A stretch of 64,000 nucleotides of DNA, taken from positions 1-64,000 of the forward strand of contig JAQYVY010000001.1 in NCBI GenBank assembly GCA_030145195.1. Reading direction: 5' to 3'. Below are positions 26,496-35,378 of this stretch, in pieces. Below the pieces are notes generated by a model. That model made no database searches. It saw only the letters and a program-made list of their open reading frames with translations, and was not told where the DNA came from. The position numbers were made by a program, and so were the translations under genes. The DNA comes from Desulfuromonadales bacterium. GTDB taxonomy: Bacteria; Desulfobacterota; Desulfuromonadia; Desulfuromonadales; BM103. The first letter of the stretch is position 1; every line of letters begins with the position of its first letter.

Positions 26496-26786
26496 TTAGT
26501 CGGCAAAGTCGACGGCAACAACGCTTGCGGCGATTGCCTTGACGAGAGCGACAACTTTCTGGTGCTCGGGGTGGATTTGGTAACGCTGCAGGGCGTCGAG
26601 ATCGTCAAAGCTGGAAATCAGGCCCAAATCGTATGAACGTTCCGAGCGGATCACATCGCTACCGAAGCGGAATTCGCGAATTTCTTCGATGATTTGTGGC
26701 AGATTGCCGAGGCCTTCGGCCAACTGCTGAATCTCTGCTTCTGAAGTTTCTTGTTTGAATTTGAATAAAACTACGTGAGTAATCAT
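26496..26786 (-). CDS. Dabb (stress-responsive A/B barrel) protein
   Basis: 96 residues. MITHVVLFKFK at the start, then SYDLGLISSFDDLDALQRYQ and HPEHQKVVALVK are the conserved pattern of the dimeric alpha-beta barrel (Dabb) family. Some members are olivetolic acid cyclases or stress proteins; most have no known function. It is adjacent to the class II aldolase-type gene (8 bases) and 22 bases from the TM2 gene. Confidence 0.88.
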   Translation of the reverse strand: MITHVVLFKFKQETSEAEIQQLAEGLGNLPQIIEEIREFRFGSDVIRSERSYDLGLISSFDDLDALQRYQIHPEHQKVVALVKAIAASVVAVDFAD

Positions 26787-26808
26787 CCGTTAAGCTCCCG
26801 TGCCGGGC

Positions 26809-27198
26809 TCATGTGTTGAGTTGGCTTAGTTGGTCGTTAAGAGTCCAGTAGTCGTAGATATATCCGATTCCGAGCAATCCCCCGGTCAAGAGGTAGAGGA
26901 TGCCGGTCAGCCACTTGCCCATGTACATGCGATGAACGCCGAAGAGGCCGAGGAAGGTCAGCAAAATCCAGGTGAGGTTGTAATCAATCGGACCGGAGGT
27001 GAAACGCAAATCGGCGTCGCGGTCCATCGACGGAATCAATAGCAGATCAATCAGCCAGCCAATAAAGAAGAGGCCCAGGGTGAAAAAATAGATAGTTCCC
27101 GAGATGGGTTTGCCGTAGTAGAAGCGATGGGCGCCGGTGAAGCCAAACAGCCAGAGCAGGTAGCCAATGACCGGGGTGTGCGTGTTTTGAGGTTGCAT
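26809..27198 (-). CDS. TM2-domain membrane protein (two TM2 units)
   Basis: 129 residues with two copies of the TM2 pattern: YLLWLFGFTGAHRFYYGK then TIYFFTLGLFFIGWLIDLLL, and LLTFLGLFGVHRMYMGKWLT then LYLLTGGLLGIGYIYDYW. Four membrane helices. Function of the domain is not established. The ATG is preceded by GGATCTCCACA, so the binding site is weak. Confidence 0.85.
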   Translation of the reverse strand: MQPQNTHTPVIGYLLWLFGFTGAHRFYYGKPISGTIYFFTLGLFFIGWLIDLLLIPSMDRDADLRFTSGPIDYNLTWILLTFLGLFGVHRMYMGKWLTGILYLLTGGLLGIGYIYDYWTLNDQLSQLNT

Positions 27199-27238
27199 GT
27201 GGAGATCCTGATAAATTTCCGTACTATAATTGAAAAAG

Positions 27239-27364
27239 GTTAGTCACTAAGACGCCAAGATTCAAAGTAAGCCCTGGTCTTGTCCTGAGTTTTTCAGATT
27301 ATCAAAATTGTCTTTTCTGCAGTTATCCCTTAACCGGTCCTCTTAGTGACTTCGTGTCCTGGTG
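27239..27364. repeat. Palindromic intergenic repeat
   Basis: The arms TAGTCACTAAGACGCCAAGA and CTTAGTGACTTCGTGTCCTGG are imperfectly complementary over about 20 bases with a 75-base centre. Similar in layout to the ilvB-ilvN copy. Confidence 0.55.
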
Positions 27365-27402
27365 GCCGACACAACCTCTGTTTGGGTTGCACGTCTAATC
27401 AA

Positions 27403-27861
27403 TTATGGCATAGGAACCAGATCGAAAGCGTCCAGTATAGTACGGGTCGCTGTATTCAGCCGGATAATTTTATCCTCGACCTGGATAATTTCGGAGCCTG
27501 GTTGTGTTGTTGGCAGTCGACGGAGTATTTCCTCTGGTAGGCTGGTCCTTTGACGATAAACCTGGTAGTCGAGGCTATGCCCCGGTGTGACTTTTTTCTG
27601 CCACCCAGGGGGCAATGCCTTGCCGCGAGCAACTTTTTTTTGCAGACCGGGGGGGAGCTGGTCAAAACGTTTTTTCTCGGAGGCCCTTTCATGCTTTGCC
27701 AGCTGAGCGCGGATCAGGTTGCGCTCGGCCGAGCTGAAGGCATTTTTTGCAGAGATGCTCGTTGCACTGTCGGGTTGATGAAACTTCGATTGCTTAGGTT
27801 TAGCGTGAACCGGTATGGCCAAAGCCAGAACTAAAAGCGTCAAAAGAATAGTACGTAACAT
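27403..27861 (-). CDS. Secreted protein with RcnB/CigR-like PPG repeats
   Basis: 152 residues. Signal peptide MLRTILLTLLVLALAIPVHA. Two repeats, LPPGLQKKVARGKA and LPPGWQKKVTPGHS, resemble the PPG-containing repeats of periplasmic RcnB/CigR-type proteins; the C-terminal part (IIQVEDKIIRLNTATRTILD) looks like the following small beta unit. RcnB helps nickel/cobalt tolerance in E. coli, but nothing here shows that function. Monocistronic. Confidence 0.65.
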   Translation of the reverse strand: MLRTILLTLLVLALAIPVHAKPKQSKFHQPDSATSISAKNAFSSAERNLIRAQLAKHERASEKKRFDQLPPGLQKKVARGKALPPGWQKKVTPGHSLDYQVYRQRTSLPEEILRRLPTTQPGSEIIQVEDKIIRLNTATRTILDAFDLVPMP

Positions 27862-28145
27862 GGCTTGCTCCTGTTGTGTCTCAGGACGATTGCTCAGGCC
27901 TGAAATTTCCAGTTAAAGAGTAGACTCACATAACTGTAATCCATTTTCCCTGTCTTGTCATCCCTGGCCGGAATGTGACAAATAGCACTTTTGCGGGTAG
28001 ACTTAAGCTTTGGAGTTTATCTGACATGACAAAAAGCGACTACGAAATCGGCTGATTAGCCTATTTATGAAGTTGCGCAGCCTTTCGAGATACTACTGAA
28101 ATTTCCTGGGGTGGCAGTCTAAGTTTACACCTCTCCCTCTTTATT

Positions 28146-28841
28146 ATGGAATCCGCCGTGCAAGACAACTTTGATTTTGCCAACTATGCGGTTCAGGTTC
28201 GTAAGACCGCAGTGTCGCTCCTGAGTTCAGGGTTCTGCGATTCAGACATCGCCGGGAGCATGTATTTATTGACCACAGCGATTGAAAGAGATCTTGTTCG
28301 GTTTGGTGAGCCCTCTGAATCATCCCACGTGGTTTGCGGGCCGGGGTGTGGTACCTGTTGTGTCCTCAATGTGGATGTGCTGCTTCCAGAAGCCATTGCG
28401 ATTGTTCGATTCCTGAAAAAGAGTTTTTCTGAAGAAATTCTTGCCAAATTGGCGTTACGATTAAACGAACTTCAGCAGCGGACCCGCTGGATGGACGACG
28501 AAGAGCGAATCTTTTTGAGAGAGCCCTGTGCTTTTTTGGATGATCGCGGCTACTGCATTATTCATGCGGTGCGGCCGCTGCTCTGCCGGTCCATTACCTC
28601 AACGGATTCAGACGCCTGTCGTGAAGCCATTAATATGCTCCCGCTCGGTGCTTCGCCGAGCGTTGAAATGAATTTGTTCCAGAAATATCTGCTGGAGACG
28701 GTTTATCGTGAACTCGCTGAGGCCCTTAAAGAACTGGAACTGGATGATCGACCCCGGCGCTTGAGTTTTGCCATTCACTCCCTGCTGGATGAACCAAAGT
28801 TGGTTGACAGCTTTCTGGCTGGGAGGGTGTCGCGTCACTAA
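28146..28841 (+). CDS. YkgJ-family cysteine-cluster protein
   Basis: 231 residues. Cysteine motifs CGPGCGTCC (about 62-70), CAFLDDRGYCIIHAVRPLLCR and DACREA are the pattern of the YkgJ family (metal- or Fe-S-binding, function unknown). The helical flanks are unremarkable. It precedes clpS by 410 bases and is not clearly in its operon. Confidence 0.85.
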   Translation: MESAVQDNFDFANYAVQVRKTAVSLLSSGFCDSDIAGSMYLLTTAIERDLVRFGEPSESSHVVCGPGCGTCCVLNVDVLLPEAIAIVRFLKKSFSEEILAKLALRLNELQQRTRWMDDEERIFLREPCAFLDDRGYCIIHAVRPLLCRSITSTDSDACREAINMLPLGASPSVEMNLFQKYLLETVYRELAEALKELELDDRPRRLSFAIHSLLDEPKLVDSFLAGRVSRH

Positions 28842-29253
28842 TACACTTTTCTTGAAATTCCAAAATTGCTTTGAATTTGATTTGCTTGTGGAACAATGTC
28901 CTGTTCGCAGATCTCCTGCCTCTTCCAGTAACTCAGCCCTCTCTGTTGCATCCGTAGTCTCTCCGAAAAGATGTCCCTGACCTCTGTGGAATCGGGTATA
29001 ATTGACCAAAAGAGACTGTAGGCAAAAAACTTTCAGGTTGTAATGAACGAAGCCAACGTGTTTTTAGATGATCTTCCCGGTCTGTCAATATTGCGACCGG
29101 TGTGAATGACAGCTGAGATACTTTTGTGATAGTGTTACAGAGTTCTGCATACGTCAATATCGGCCGAAAAGAGCGGCAATTTCTTGAGTGAAGGTCGGTC
29201 ACTACGGGCAGATTCGTGGGTATTTCAGAACGGCTTGTTCAAAGAGGTGTGAT
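28842..29253. other. Gene-free stretch before clpS
   Basis: 412 bases. An inverted repeat CCGGT/ACCGG (about 29079-29101) is the only structure seen. A long antisense frame here has no recognisable family or ribosome-binding site. The clpSA promoter should be near the right end. Confidence 0.4.
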
Positions 29254-29568
29254 GTGGGAAAACCGGCAACTGGAAATCAAACCCGCCCTGAAGTGAAGGC
29301 CCGCGCTGAGACCAGGCGTCCGCCGATGTTTATGGTGCTGATGCATAACGACGATTATACGACCATGGAGTTTGTGGTTGAGGCACTGATTGCGGTTTTT
29401 CGTAAGTCGCCGACCGAGGCCAACCGGATCATGTTGCACATTCATTTCAAGGGCAGCGGCAAATGCGGCGTTTATCCTTACGAAGTTGCCGAGACCAAGG
29501 TGTCGAAAGTGCACTTAATGGCTCGCAAGCAGGGTTATCCGCTGCGGTGCTCGCTGGATAAGGCCTGA
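29254..29568 (+). CDS. clpS: ATP-dependent Clp protease adaptor ClpS
   Basis: GTG start at 29254 preceded by AGAGGT gives 104 residues, the usual ClpS length; the ATG at 29188 would add an odd extension. The conserved core is FMVLMHNDDYTTMEFVV, with the N-degron pocket residues NDD, followed by HFKGSGKCGVYPYEVAETK. ClpS delivers proteins with destabilising N-terminal residues to ClpA. clpA starts 60 bases downstream and aat follows, so this is the whole recognition side of the N-degron pathway. Confidence 0.93.
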   Translation: MGKPATGNQTRPEVKARAETRRPPMFMVLMHNDDYTTMEFVVEALIAVFRKSPTEANRIMLHIHFKGSGKCGVYPYEVAETKVSKVHLMARKQGYPLRCSLDKA

Positions 29569-29627
29569 ATCAGGATTCAAAATTTATGGATGCTGTGACA
29601 ACGCAGTATTTTCTGGAGCAAAAATAG

Positions 29628-31874
29628 ATGTTCAATCAGGATGTGCAAATCACTTTTTCGCTGGCGGTCAGAGAGGCTCAACGCCGTCAGCACGAGTTTC
29701 TGACGACTGAGCATGTGCTTTATGCGCTGTTGTTTGATGAGCAGGGGCAGGATATTTTGCGAGCCTGCGGTAGTGATATCGACAGTTTGCGTGCAGACCT
29801 CGAAACGTATTTCGACCAACATCTCGAAAAACTTGATTACATAGAAGAAGATATGCCGGAGCAGACTCTCGGCTTGCAAAATATGCTGCAGCGTACCGTG
29901 ATGCACATGCAGTCGTCCGGTCGAGAAGAGATTGGGGTCGGTGATGTGTTGGCCGCGATTCTTGAACAGGACAATTGTCTGGCAGCCCAGATCCTTCAGG
30001 GGGAAGGGGTGTCCAGACTTGATATCTTGAAATACGTTTCGCACGGAATTTCCAAAGTGCCACAACAGGATTCTGACCAAGAACAAGAAGCGCCTGCAGA
30101 ACCGGCCAAACCGTCGCCACAGGGCAAGCCGAGCAAAAAAATCAACCCTCTGGAGGCGTTCACTGTTAACTTGCTGGAACGTGCTGGCCAGAACAAAATT
30201 GATCCGCTGGTGGGTCGGCAGGCTGAAGTGGAGCGGACGGTCCAGATTCTGTGTCGTCGTCGCAAAAACAATCCGGTTCTGGTCGGTGAGCCTGGTGTCG
30301 GTAAGACTGCAATCGCCGAAGGCTTGGCTTTGCGCATTCTCGACAAGCAGGTGCCAAAACTGCTACAGGATGCAGAGCTCTTTGCTCTCGATATGGGCGC
30401 CCTGCTGGCTGGCACCAAATACCGGGGTGATTTCGAGGAGCGTCTCAAGGCGGTTATTCAGGCTCTGACGAAGCGCCCGCGGGCAATCCTGGTGATCGAT
30501 GAAATCCATACGATTGTCGGTGCGGGTGCCACTAGTGGCGGCTCTCTCGATGCAGCTAATATCCTTAAACCGGTGCTCGGTGCGGGTGAATTACGCTGTA
30601 TCGGTTCAACCACCTACGAAGAGTACAAGAACCTGTTTGAAAAGGACCGAGCGCTTGCCCGGCGGTTTCAGAAAATCGACGTGCTGGAGCCGAGCGTCGA
30701 TGAAACAGTTGAGATTCTGCATGGGCTGAAGGGCCACTATGAAGAACATCACGGGGTGAAATATACCGTGGCGGCGCTTGAGGCTGCGGCTGGACTGTCG
30801 GCGCGGCACATCAACTTCCGGCGACTCCCCGATAAAGCGATTGATGTTATTGATGAAGCTGGTGCCCGTTTGCAGCTCTATCCGCGCGCCCGGTCGACGG
30901 TTGGCGTGAGCGATATTGAAGCGGTCATTGCCGGGATGGCGCGAATCCCGGCTCGTAATCTGGCTCGGTCTGACCGACGCAAGCTGAAAGACCTTGATCG
31001 AGCGATCAAACGTCAGGTCTTCGGTCAGGATGACGCAATCGGGCAACTCTGTCAGGCTATTCGTCGAGCTCGGGCTGGCCTGGGCCAACCGGAGAAACCG
31101 ACCGGGTCTTTCCTCTTCACTGGGCCCACCGGAGTCGGTAAAACTGAGGCCGCTCGGCAGCTGGCGGAGCAGATGGGCATCGAGTTCCTGCGCTTCGATA
31201 TGAGCGAATATATGGAGAAGCACGCTGTTTCCCGCTTAATCGGTGCGCCTCCCGGTTACGTTGGCTTTGATCAGGGCGGCTTGTTGACCGATGCGGTTAT
31301 CCGCAACCCCTACGCGGTTTTATTACTCGACGAGATTGAAAAGGCCCACCCGGACATTTTCAATATCCTATTGCAGGTCATGGACCACGGTTCGTTGACC
31401 GACAACAATGGCCGTCAGGCGGATTTTCACAATGTGGTGCTGATTATGACCAGTAATGTGGGCGCTCGGGAAATGAGCAGTGCTCTGATCGGGTTCGGGG
31501 ATCGCTTGCCCGGAGGAGCCCATCATGCGGTTGAAAAAACCTTCTCTCCCGAATTCCGAAATCGCCTTGATGCCATTATTGCCTTCCGTGCTCTTGATGA
31601 AGACGTCATGACCCAGGTGGTTGATAAGTTTATTCGCCAGTTGCAAACCTCACTGGATGAACGCAAGGTTGTGCTCAAATTATTGGATGCTGCCCGCCGT
31701 GATCTGGCCCGTCGTGGCTATGACCCGATCTTTGGTGCCCGACCGTTAGCGCGGTTGATCGAAAACGAGATTGGCAACGTCCTCGCCGATGAAATCCTGT
31801 TCGGTCAGTTGACTAAAGGTGGAACCGTGCGAATCGGTTTCAAGGCTGGAAAATTACATTTCACCTATAGCTGA
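29628..31874 (+). CDS. clpA: ATP-dependent Clp protease ATP-binding subunit ClpA
   Basis: 748 residues, normal for ClpA. An N domain (about 1-145) for ClpS and substrates; D1 AAA+ with Walker A GEPGVGKTAIAEG and Walker B LVIDEIHT; D2 AAA+ with Walker A GPTGVGKTEAARQ and LLLDEIEKAH. No ClpB-type middle coiled coil, which supports ClpA rather than ClpB/C. Cotranscribed with clpS. ClpP is encoded elsewhere. Confidence 0.96.
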   Translation: MFNQDVQITFSLAVREAQRRQHEFLTTEHVLYALLFDEQGQDILRACGSDIDSLRADLETYFDQHLEKLDYIEEDMPEQTLGLQNMLQRTVMHMQSSGREEIGVGDVLAAILEQDNCLAAQILQGEGVSRLDILKYVSHGISKVPQQDSDQEQEAPAEPAKPSPQGKPSKKINPLEAFTVNLLERAGQNKIDPLVGRQAEVERTVQILCRRRKNNPVLVGEPGVGKTAIAEGLALRILDKQVPKLLQDAELFALDMGALLAGTKYRGDFEERLKAVIQALTKRPRAILVIDEIHTIVGAGATSGGSLDAANILKPVLGAGELRCIGSTTYEEYKNLFEKDRALARRFQKIDVLEPSVDETVEILHGLKGHYEEHHGVKYTVAALEAAAGLSARHINFRRLPDKAIDVIDEAGARLQLYPRARSTVGVSDIEAVIAGMARIPARNLARSDRRKLKDLDRAIKRQVFGQDDAIGQLCQAIRRARAGLGQPEKPTGSFLFTGPTGVGKTEAARQLAEQMGIEFLRFDMSEYMEKHAVSRLIGAPPGYVGFDQGGLLTDAVIRNPYAVLLLDEIEKAHPDIFNILLQVMDHGSLTDNNGRQADFHNVVLIMTSNVGAREMSSALIGFGDRLPGGAHHAVEKTFSPEFRNRLDAIIAFRALDEDVMTQVVDKFIRQLQTSLDERKVVLKLLDAARRDLARRGYDPIFGARPLARLIENEIGNVLADEILFGQLTKGGTVRIGFKAGKLHFTYS

Positions 31875-31940
31875 AATTGGATCTGCTTTGCTGGCTTTGA
31901 CTTTTAGCTTCTCACCCCTCTATTCTCACCGCTTGTGCCT

Positions 31941-32636
31941 ATGTCCATATTTCACTTAAGTGATGAACTGATTTTCCCTGATCCGAAATGGGCCTCTACC
32001 GAAGGCTTGCTCGCTATTGGCGGCGATCTTTCGGTGGAACGACTCTTGCTCGCCTACCGTCACGGTATTTTCCCCTGGTACGGTGAAGGCGAGCCCATCC
32101 TCTGGTGGTCGCCCGATCCGCGATGTGTCCTAATACCGTCAGAGCTGTACGTTTCGAGCCGGTTGCAGCGGGTTATTCGGCAGCAGCGGTTTCGTATCAC
32201 TTGCAATTGCGCTTTTGAACAGGTGGTGAACGCCTGTGCCGCCGTTCGCGTCAGTCAGGGGGAAGAAACCTGGCTGCTGCCTGAGATGCAAGAGGCTTAT
32301 CAGCGGCTGCATGCCCTGGGTTTTGCACATTCCGTGGAAGCGTGGCTTGATGATGAACTGGTCGGAGGACTCTACGGTGTAGCTTTCGGGCGCTTCTTTT
32401 TCGGCGAATCGATGTTTCATCGTCAAACCAATGCCTCTAAAGTGGTTTTGGCCAAACTGGTCAGGCATCTGCGTGAGCGGGGCTTCCAATTGCTTGATTG
32501 CCAGGTGCCGAATCCGCATCTTCTGAGTATGGGAGCGGTCAATGTCTCGAGGGAAAATTTTCTGGCAAAACTGAAGCGGGGAGGGGGCGATTCCAAGCAC
32601 CCCTTGGAGCAGGTGGTGTTCCCTGCGGAGCTCTGA
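31941..32636 (+). CDS. aat: Leucyl/phenylalanyl-tRNA--protein transferase
   Basis: 231 residues from ATG 31941 (a GTG at 31935 would add two). Motifs: FPDPKWASTEGLLAIGGDLS, HGIFPWYGEGEPILWWSPDP, HSVEAWLDDELVGGLYG and FGESMFHRQTNASK. The enzyme adds Leu or Phe from tRNA to proteins with N-terminal Lys/Arg, creating the degrons read by ClpS. It lies 66 bases after clpA on the same strand. No clear Shine-Dalgarno is visible, so coupling to clpA transcription is likely. Confidence 0.95.
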   Translation: MSIFHLSDELIFPDPKWASTEGLLAIGGDLSVERLLLAYRHGIFPWYGEGEPILWWSPDPRCVLIPSELYVSSRLQRVIRQQRFRITCNCAFEQVVNACAAVRVSQGEETWLLPEMQEAYQRLHALGFAHSVEAWLDDELVGGLYGVAFGRFFFGESMFHRQTNASKVVLAKLVRHLRERGFQLLDCQVPNPHLLSMGAVNVSRENFLAKLKRGGGDSKHPLEQVVFPAEL

Positions 32637-32780
32637 AGCGGGCGCGTGCAGGAGTAGCTTATTCGGAGACAACAAGGCCAGGCCCAGAAACCAAGAAAGA
32701 CCGTAAGGATTCTGTAGCGGTGGTTCTCTCCGGGGGAAGTGTTGACGGCCTTTGATTCGGTTGGATAGACGAAACAGCAA

Positions 32781-32806
32781 GGGCGACAGAAAAAATCTGT
32801 CGCCCT
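32781..32806. terminator. Hairpin between aat and the nonaheme cytochrome gene
   Basis: GGGCGACAGA / TCTGTCGCCC, perfect 10-base stem with a 6-base A-loop. It lies between convergent genes; no strong T-run follows on either strand, so termination is likely but not certain. Confidence 0.65.
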
Positions 32807-32834
32807 TGGTATTGTCTATTGGTTGTGTTGAAAC

Positions 32835-33608
32835 TTACATGTCGTGGCACGACTCGCAATCTTCCGCGACGTTGAAAGCTGTGCTGCCATCATGACAGGC
32901 CCCACACGATTCACCCTCTTCCATCGCGTCCATGCCAACTTCATTAGCACCTCGCTGTGGTTTGAAGAGATCGGAATGGCAATCATCACAGCCATACATT
33001 TCAGTGTGAGCCCCATGCGGAAAGGTGATGTTGCCAGCATCTTCGTCAATATAGACGATGTCGCCAGCATGGCAGGTGGTACAGTCCTCAGTCACACCAA
33101 AGGCCGTGTCGCCATCATGACAAGCGCCACACGACTCGCCATCTTGCATGGTTTTCATGGTGGTGTGTTTACCATCACTTGCCGCCTTGAACAGGTCCGG
33201 GTGGCATTCGCCACAACCAAACATATCGGTGTGAACAGTGTGGCTGAAATTAACACTTCCGACATTCTGGGTTTGGATGGCAACCTCACCGGCATGGCAG
33301 GTCGCGCAGTCGCCATCAACGCCAAAGGCCTTTTTGCCGTTATGACAGAATCCGCAGGATTTGCCGTCTTCCATGTCGGACATGGTGTGATCCTGGTTCT
33401 TCTTGGCCACCACATGAAAAACGTGGTTATGACAGGCCTGACAATTTCTACCGACCGATTTTATCGTCATGTGAGTGTAATGGCTGAACTCAACCTTGCC
33501 AACTTCTTCGGTTTGCATGTAGACTTTGTCCTTGATCCAGCTAGCGCAAAGCGCTGAGGGCAGGGCTATCATCAAGAATATTGTCAGAACAATCCAGTGC
33601 CGTATCAT
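32835..33608 (-). CDS. Nonaheme c-type cytochrome: three triheme (c7-like) modules
   Basis: 257 residues; signal peptide ending ALPSALCA. Nine CXXCH sites: CQACH, CGFCH, CATCH, CGECH, CGACH, CTTCH, CDDCH, CGACH, CESCH. They form three homologous modules of about 75 residues, each with a F/H pair (FSHYTH, FSHTVH, FPHGAH), an ExGxSCGxCH heme and a final DCxxCH. Triheme tandem proteins of this kind (nanowire-type c7 repeats) are known from Geobacter relatives and carry electrons through the periplasm. GGAGG precedes the ATG; a -10/-35 pair lies upstream. Confidence 0.93.
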   Translation of the reverse strand: MIRHWIVLTIFLMIALPSALCASWIKDKVYMQTEEVGKVEFSHYTHMTIKSVGRNCQACHNHVFHVVAKKNQDHTMSDMEDGKSCGFCHNGKKAFGVDGDCATCHAGEVAIQTQNVGSVNFSHTVHTDMFGCGECHPDLFKAASDGKHTTMKTMQDGESCGACHDGDTAFGVTEDCTTCHAGDIVYIDEDAGNITFPHGAHTEMYGCDDCHSDLFKPQRGANEVGMDAMEEGESCGACHDGSTAFNVAEDCESCHDM

Positions 33609-33638
33609 AATTTTCCTCCGTGAACAGGTTTGGCCCCT

Positions 33639-33666
33639 ATTATACTGATTTTAATCGTCTGGCCAA
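33639..33666 (-). promoter_or_regulatory. Sigma-70-type promoter of the nonaheme cytochrome
   Basis: On the minus strand TTGGCC, 16 bases, TATAAT. It lies about 30 bases upstream of the start codon. Confidence 0.55.
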
Positions 33667-33722
33667 CTTAATTATTTATGAGAGTGTGAGCTGGGGAATC
33701 ATGAAAGAGACAAGGATAAACC

Positions 33723-34847
33723 ATGGATCATCGAACTGTTGAAAGTTTTTATGCGGTTGTGGCCCCGGGGTTGGCAGAGGTCTGTGCTCAGGAGCTCGCC
33801 GGGCTGAAGATGGAGTCAATCGCCCTCGAGTCGGGCGGAGTGGCCTTTCGGGGACGCCTACGCGAGTTGTATGCTGCCAATCTTAAGTTAAGGAGTGCCA
33901 GTCGGGTGCTGGTGCGCTTTGCCGACTTCCGTTGCCGGGATTTCCCTGACTTGTTCAAACGGGCGCAGCGTCTCCCCTGGGGTCGTTTTTTGCGCCCGGA
34001 TGTGCCGGTTCAGTTTCGGGTGACCACCCGGGCCTCACGCTTGATTCATAGCGACCGGATCGCCGAAACCCTCAACTCGGCGGTGGACCAATCGCTCGGC
34101 CGGATGGTTAGTCCTGCCTTGGGGACGCCGCAATTGATTCTGGTGCGGGTTGTCGGTGATCAGGTTGTCCTCTCCATCGACAGCTCAGGGGAACTGCTGC
34201 ATCGACGTGGCTATCGTCAGGCGGTGACTGTGGCCCCTTTACGGGAAACTTTGGCGGCTGGCGTATTGCAACTGCTTGGCTGGGAAGGTCAGGAGCCGCT
34301 GGTTGATCCGATGTGTGGCAGCGGTAGTTTTTTGTCGGAAGGGGCTCTGATTGCCGCTCGCCGGGCTCCTGGTCTGGAACGCCAATTTGCGTTTATGGGT
34401 TGGCCGGGATTCCGTCAGGGCCTTTGGCAGTTGCTCTGCGATGAGGCGCGCCGGGAGCAGGTTGTTCCCTTTGGAGACATCAGTGGCGCCGATGAAAACG
34501 CCGAGGCGGTGGCCGCCGCCAGGGGCAATTGCCAGCGGCTTGAGGTTGCGGCTCAAGTTGATATTATTCAGAGCCCGCTCAGTGAACAGCCGGTACACGC
34601 AGGCAGTGGTCTGGTGGTCTGCAATCCGCCTTATGGCAAAAGACTGAGCCCAGAGCAAAATCTCAAGGGTTATTATCGAGACCTCGGTCAGGAGTTGGCC
34701 CGAGCCTATCCCGACTGGCGCGTGGCCATGCTTTGCCCTGATGCGGAACTGGTCAAGGCGACCGGTTTACTCTTTCACCAGATGGCATCGTTGGATAACG
34801 GGGGATTGTCAGTCGGTCTGTTTGCGACCAAGTCGGGCTTAAATTGA
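33723..34847 (+). CDS. THUMP-domain 23S rRNA guanine N2-methyltransferase (RlmL-like)
   Basis: 374 residues. THUMP domain (about 45-160), then a SAM-dependent fold with DPMCGSGSFLSEGALIAA and the N2-guanine motif VVCNPPYGKRLS. This matches the N-terminal half of RlmKL (RlmL, m2G2445); the RlmK half is absent, as in many bacteria. The start at 33723 is preceded by weak AAGGATAAACC. Divergent from the nonaheme cytochrome. Confidence 0.9.
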   Translation: MDHRTVESFYAVVAPGLAEVCAQELAGLKMESIALESGGVAFRGRLRELYAANLKLRSASRVLVRFADFRCRDFPDLFKRAQRLPWGRFLRPDVPVQFRVTTRASRLIHSDRIAETLNSAVDQSLGRMVSPALGTPQLILVRVVGDQVVLSIDSSGELLHRRGYRQAVTVAPLRETLAAGVLQLLGWEGQEPLVDPMCGSGSFLSEGALIAARRAPGLERQFAFMGWPGFRQGLWQLLCDEARREQVVPFGDISGADENAEAVAAARGNCQRLEVAAQVDIIQSPLSEQPVHAGSGLVVCNPPYGKRLSPEQNLKGYYRDLGQELARAYPDWRVAMLCPDAELVKATGLLFHQMASLDNGGLSVGLFATKSGLN

Positions 34848-34857
34848 AGAAACAGGC

Positions 34858-34886
34858 TTGCACTGCATAGATAAATCCGCTATAGT
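34858..34886 (+). promoter_or_regulatory. Promoter of rpsU
   Basis: TTGCAC, 17 bases, TATAGT, a near-consensus sigma-70 promoter, about 50 bases before the start codon. Confidence 0.65.
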
Positions 34887-34936
34887 CCCGGCTCTTCTCT
34901 TCTGGGAAGAAAATAATTTTAAAGAAAGCGGGGTGA

Positions 34937-35137
34937 TTGCAGGTGGAGATCCATGTTATCGACAACAATGTCGAGAAAGCCATTCGGGTTCTCAAGCGTA
35001 AGTTGCAGCAAGAAGGCCTCTTCCGTGAAATGAAACAGCGTAAATTTTACGAAAAGCCCAGCGTTAAGCGCAAGCGTAAAGAGAAAGAAGCCCAACGGCG
35101 CCTGCGTAAGAAAATGCGCTTGATGCGCAAAGACTGA
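34937..35137 (+). CDS. rpsU: 30S ribosomal protein S21
   Basis: 66 residues. IHVIDNNVEKAIRVLKRKLQQ, KFYEKPSVKRKRKEKE and a Lys/Arg-rich tail are the S21 signature. The start is either TTG 34937 or GTG 34943; GGGGTGA sits 4 bases before the TTG. S21 helps initiation by base pairing of mRNA with 16S rRNA. Its own promoter and terminator bracket it. Confidence 0.95.
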   Translation: MQVEIHVIDNNVEKAIRVLKRKLQQEGLFREMKQRKFYEKPSVKRKRKEKEAQRRLRKKMRLMRKD

Positions 35138-35161
35138 TCCTCGTCTTGAGTCATAATCAAG

Positions 35162-35195
35162 AAGGCCGAATCCTGCAAAGGGTTCGGCCTTTTTG
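35162..35195 (+). terminator. Rho-independent terminator of rpsU
   Basis: The stem AGGCCGAATCC / GGGTTCGGCCT with a short loop is followed by a T-run. Confidence 0.9.
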
Positions 35196-35378
35196 CGTTT
35201 TTTGTCAGGGGATAATTCTCAAGTCAGAGAACAGCTTTTGCGAACGGCCCGCCTTGCGCGGCGACAAAGTAAATTTCCGGAGTTTAGTCTGGACTTGTTG
35301 AAGATGAATTGGTATTAAGAAGTCTTTGAGCCAATAGTCATTAGTCAATGTTCCATCCACTCTAAGGAGGCTTCTCTA

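Noticed and set aside
28608-29009. 133-residue minus-strand frame over the end of the YkgJ gene
   Set aside because: Non-ATG start without binding site and overlap with a clear family member.
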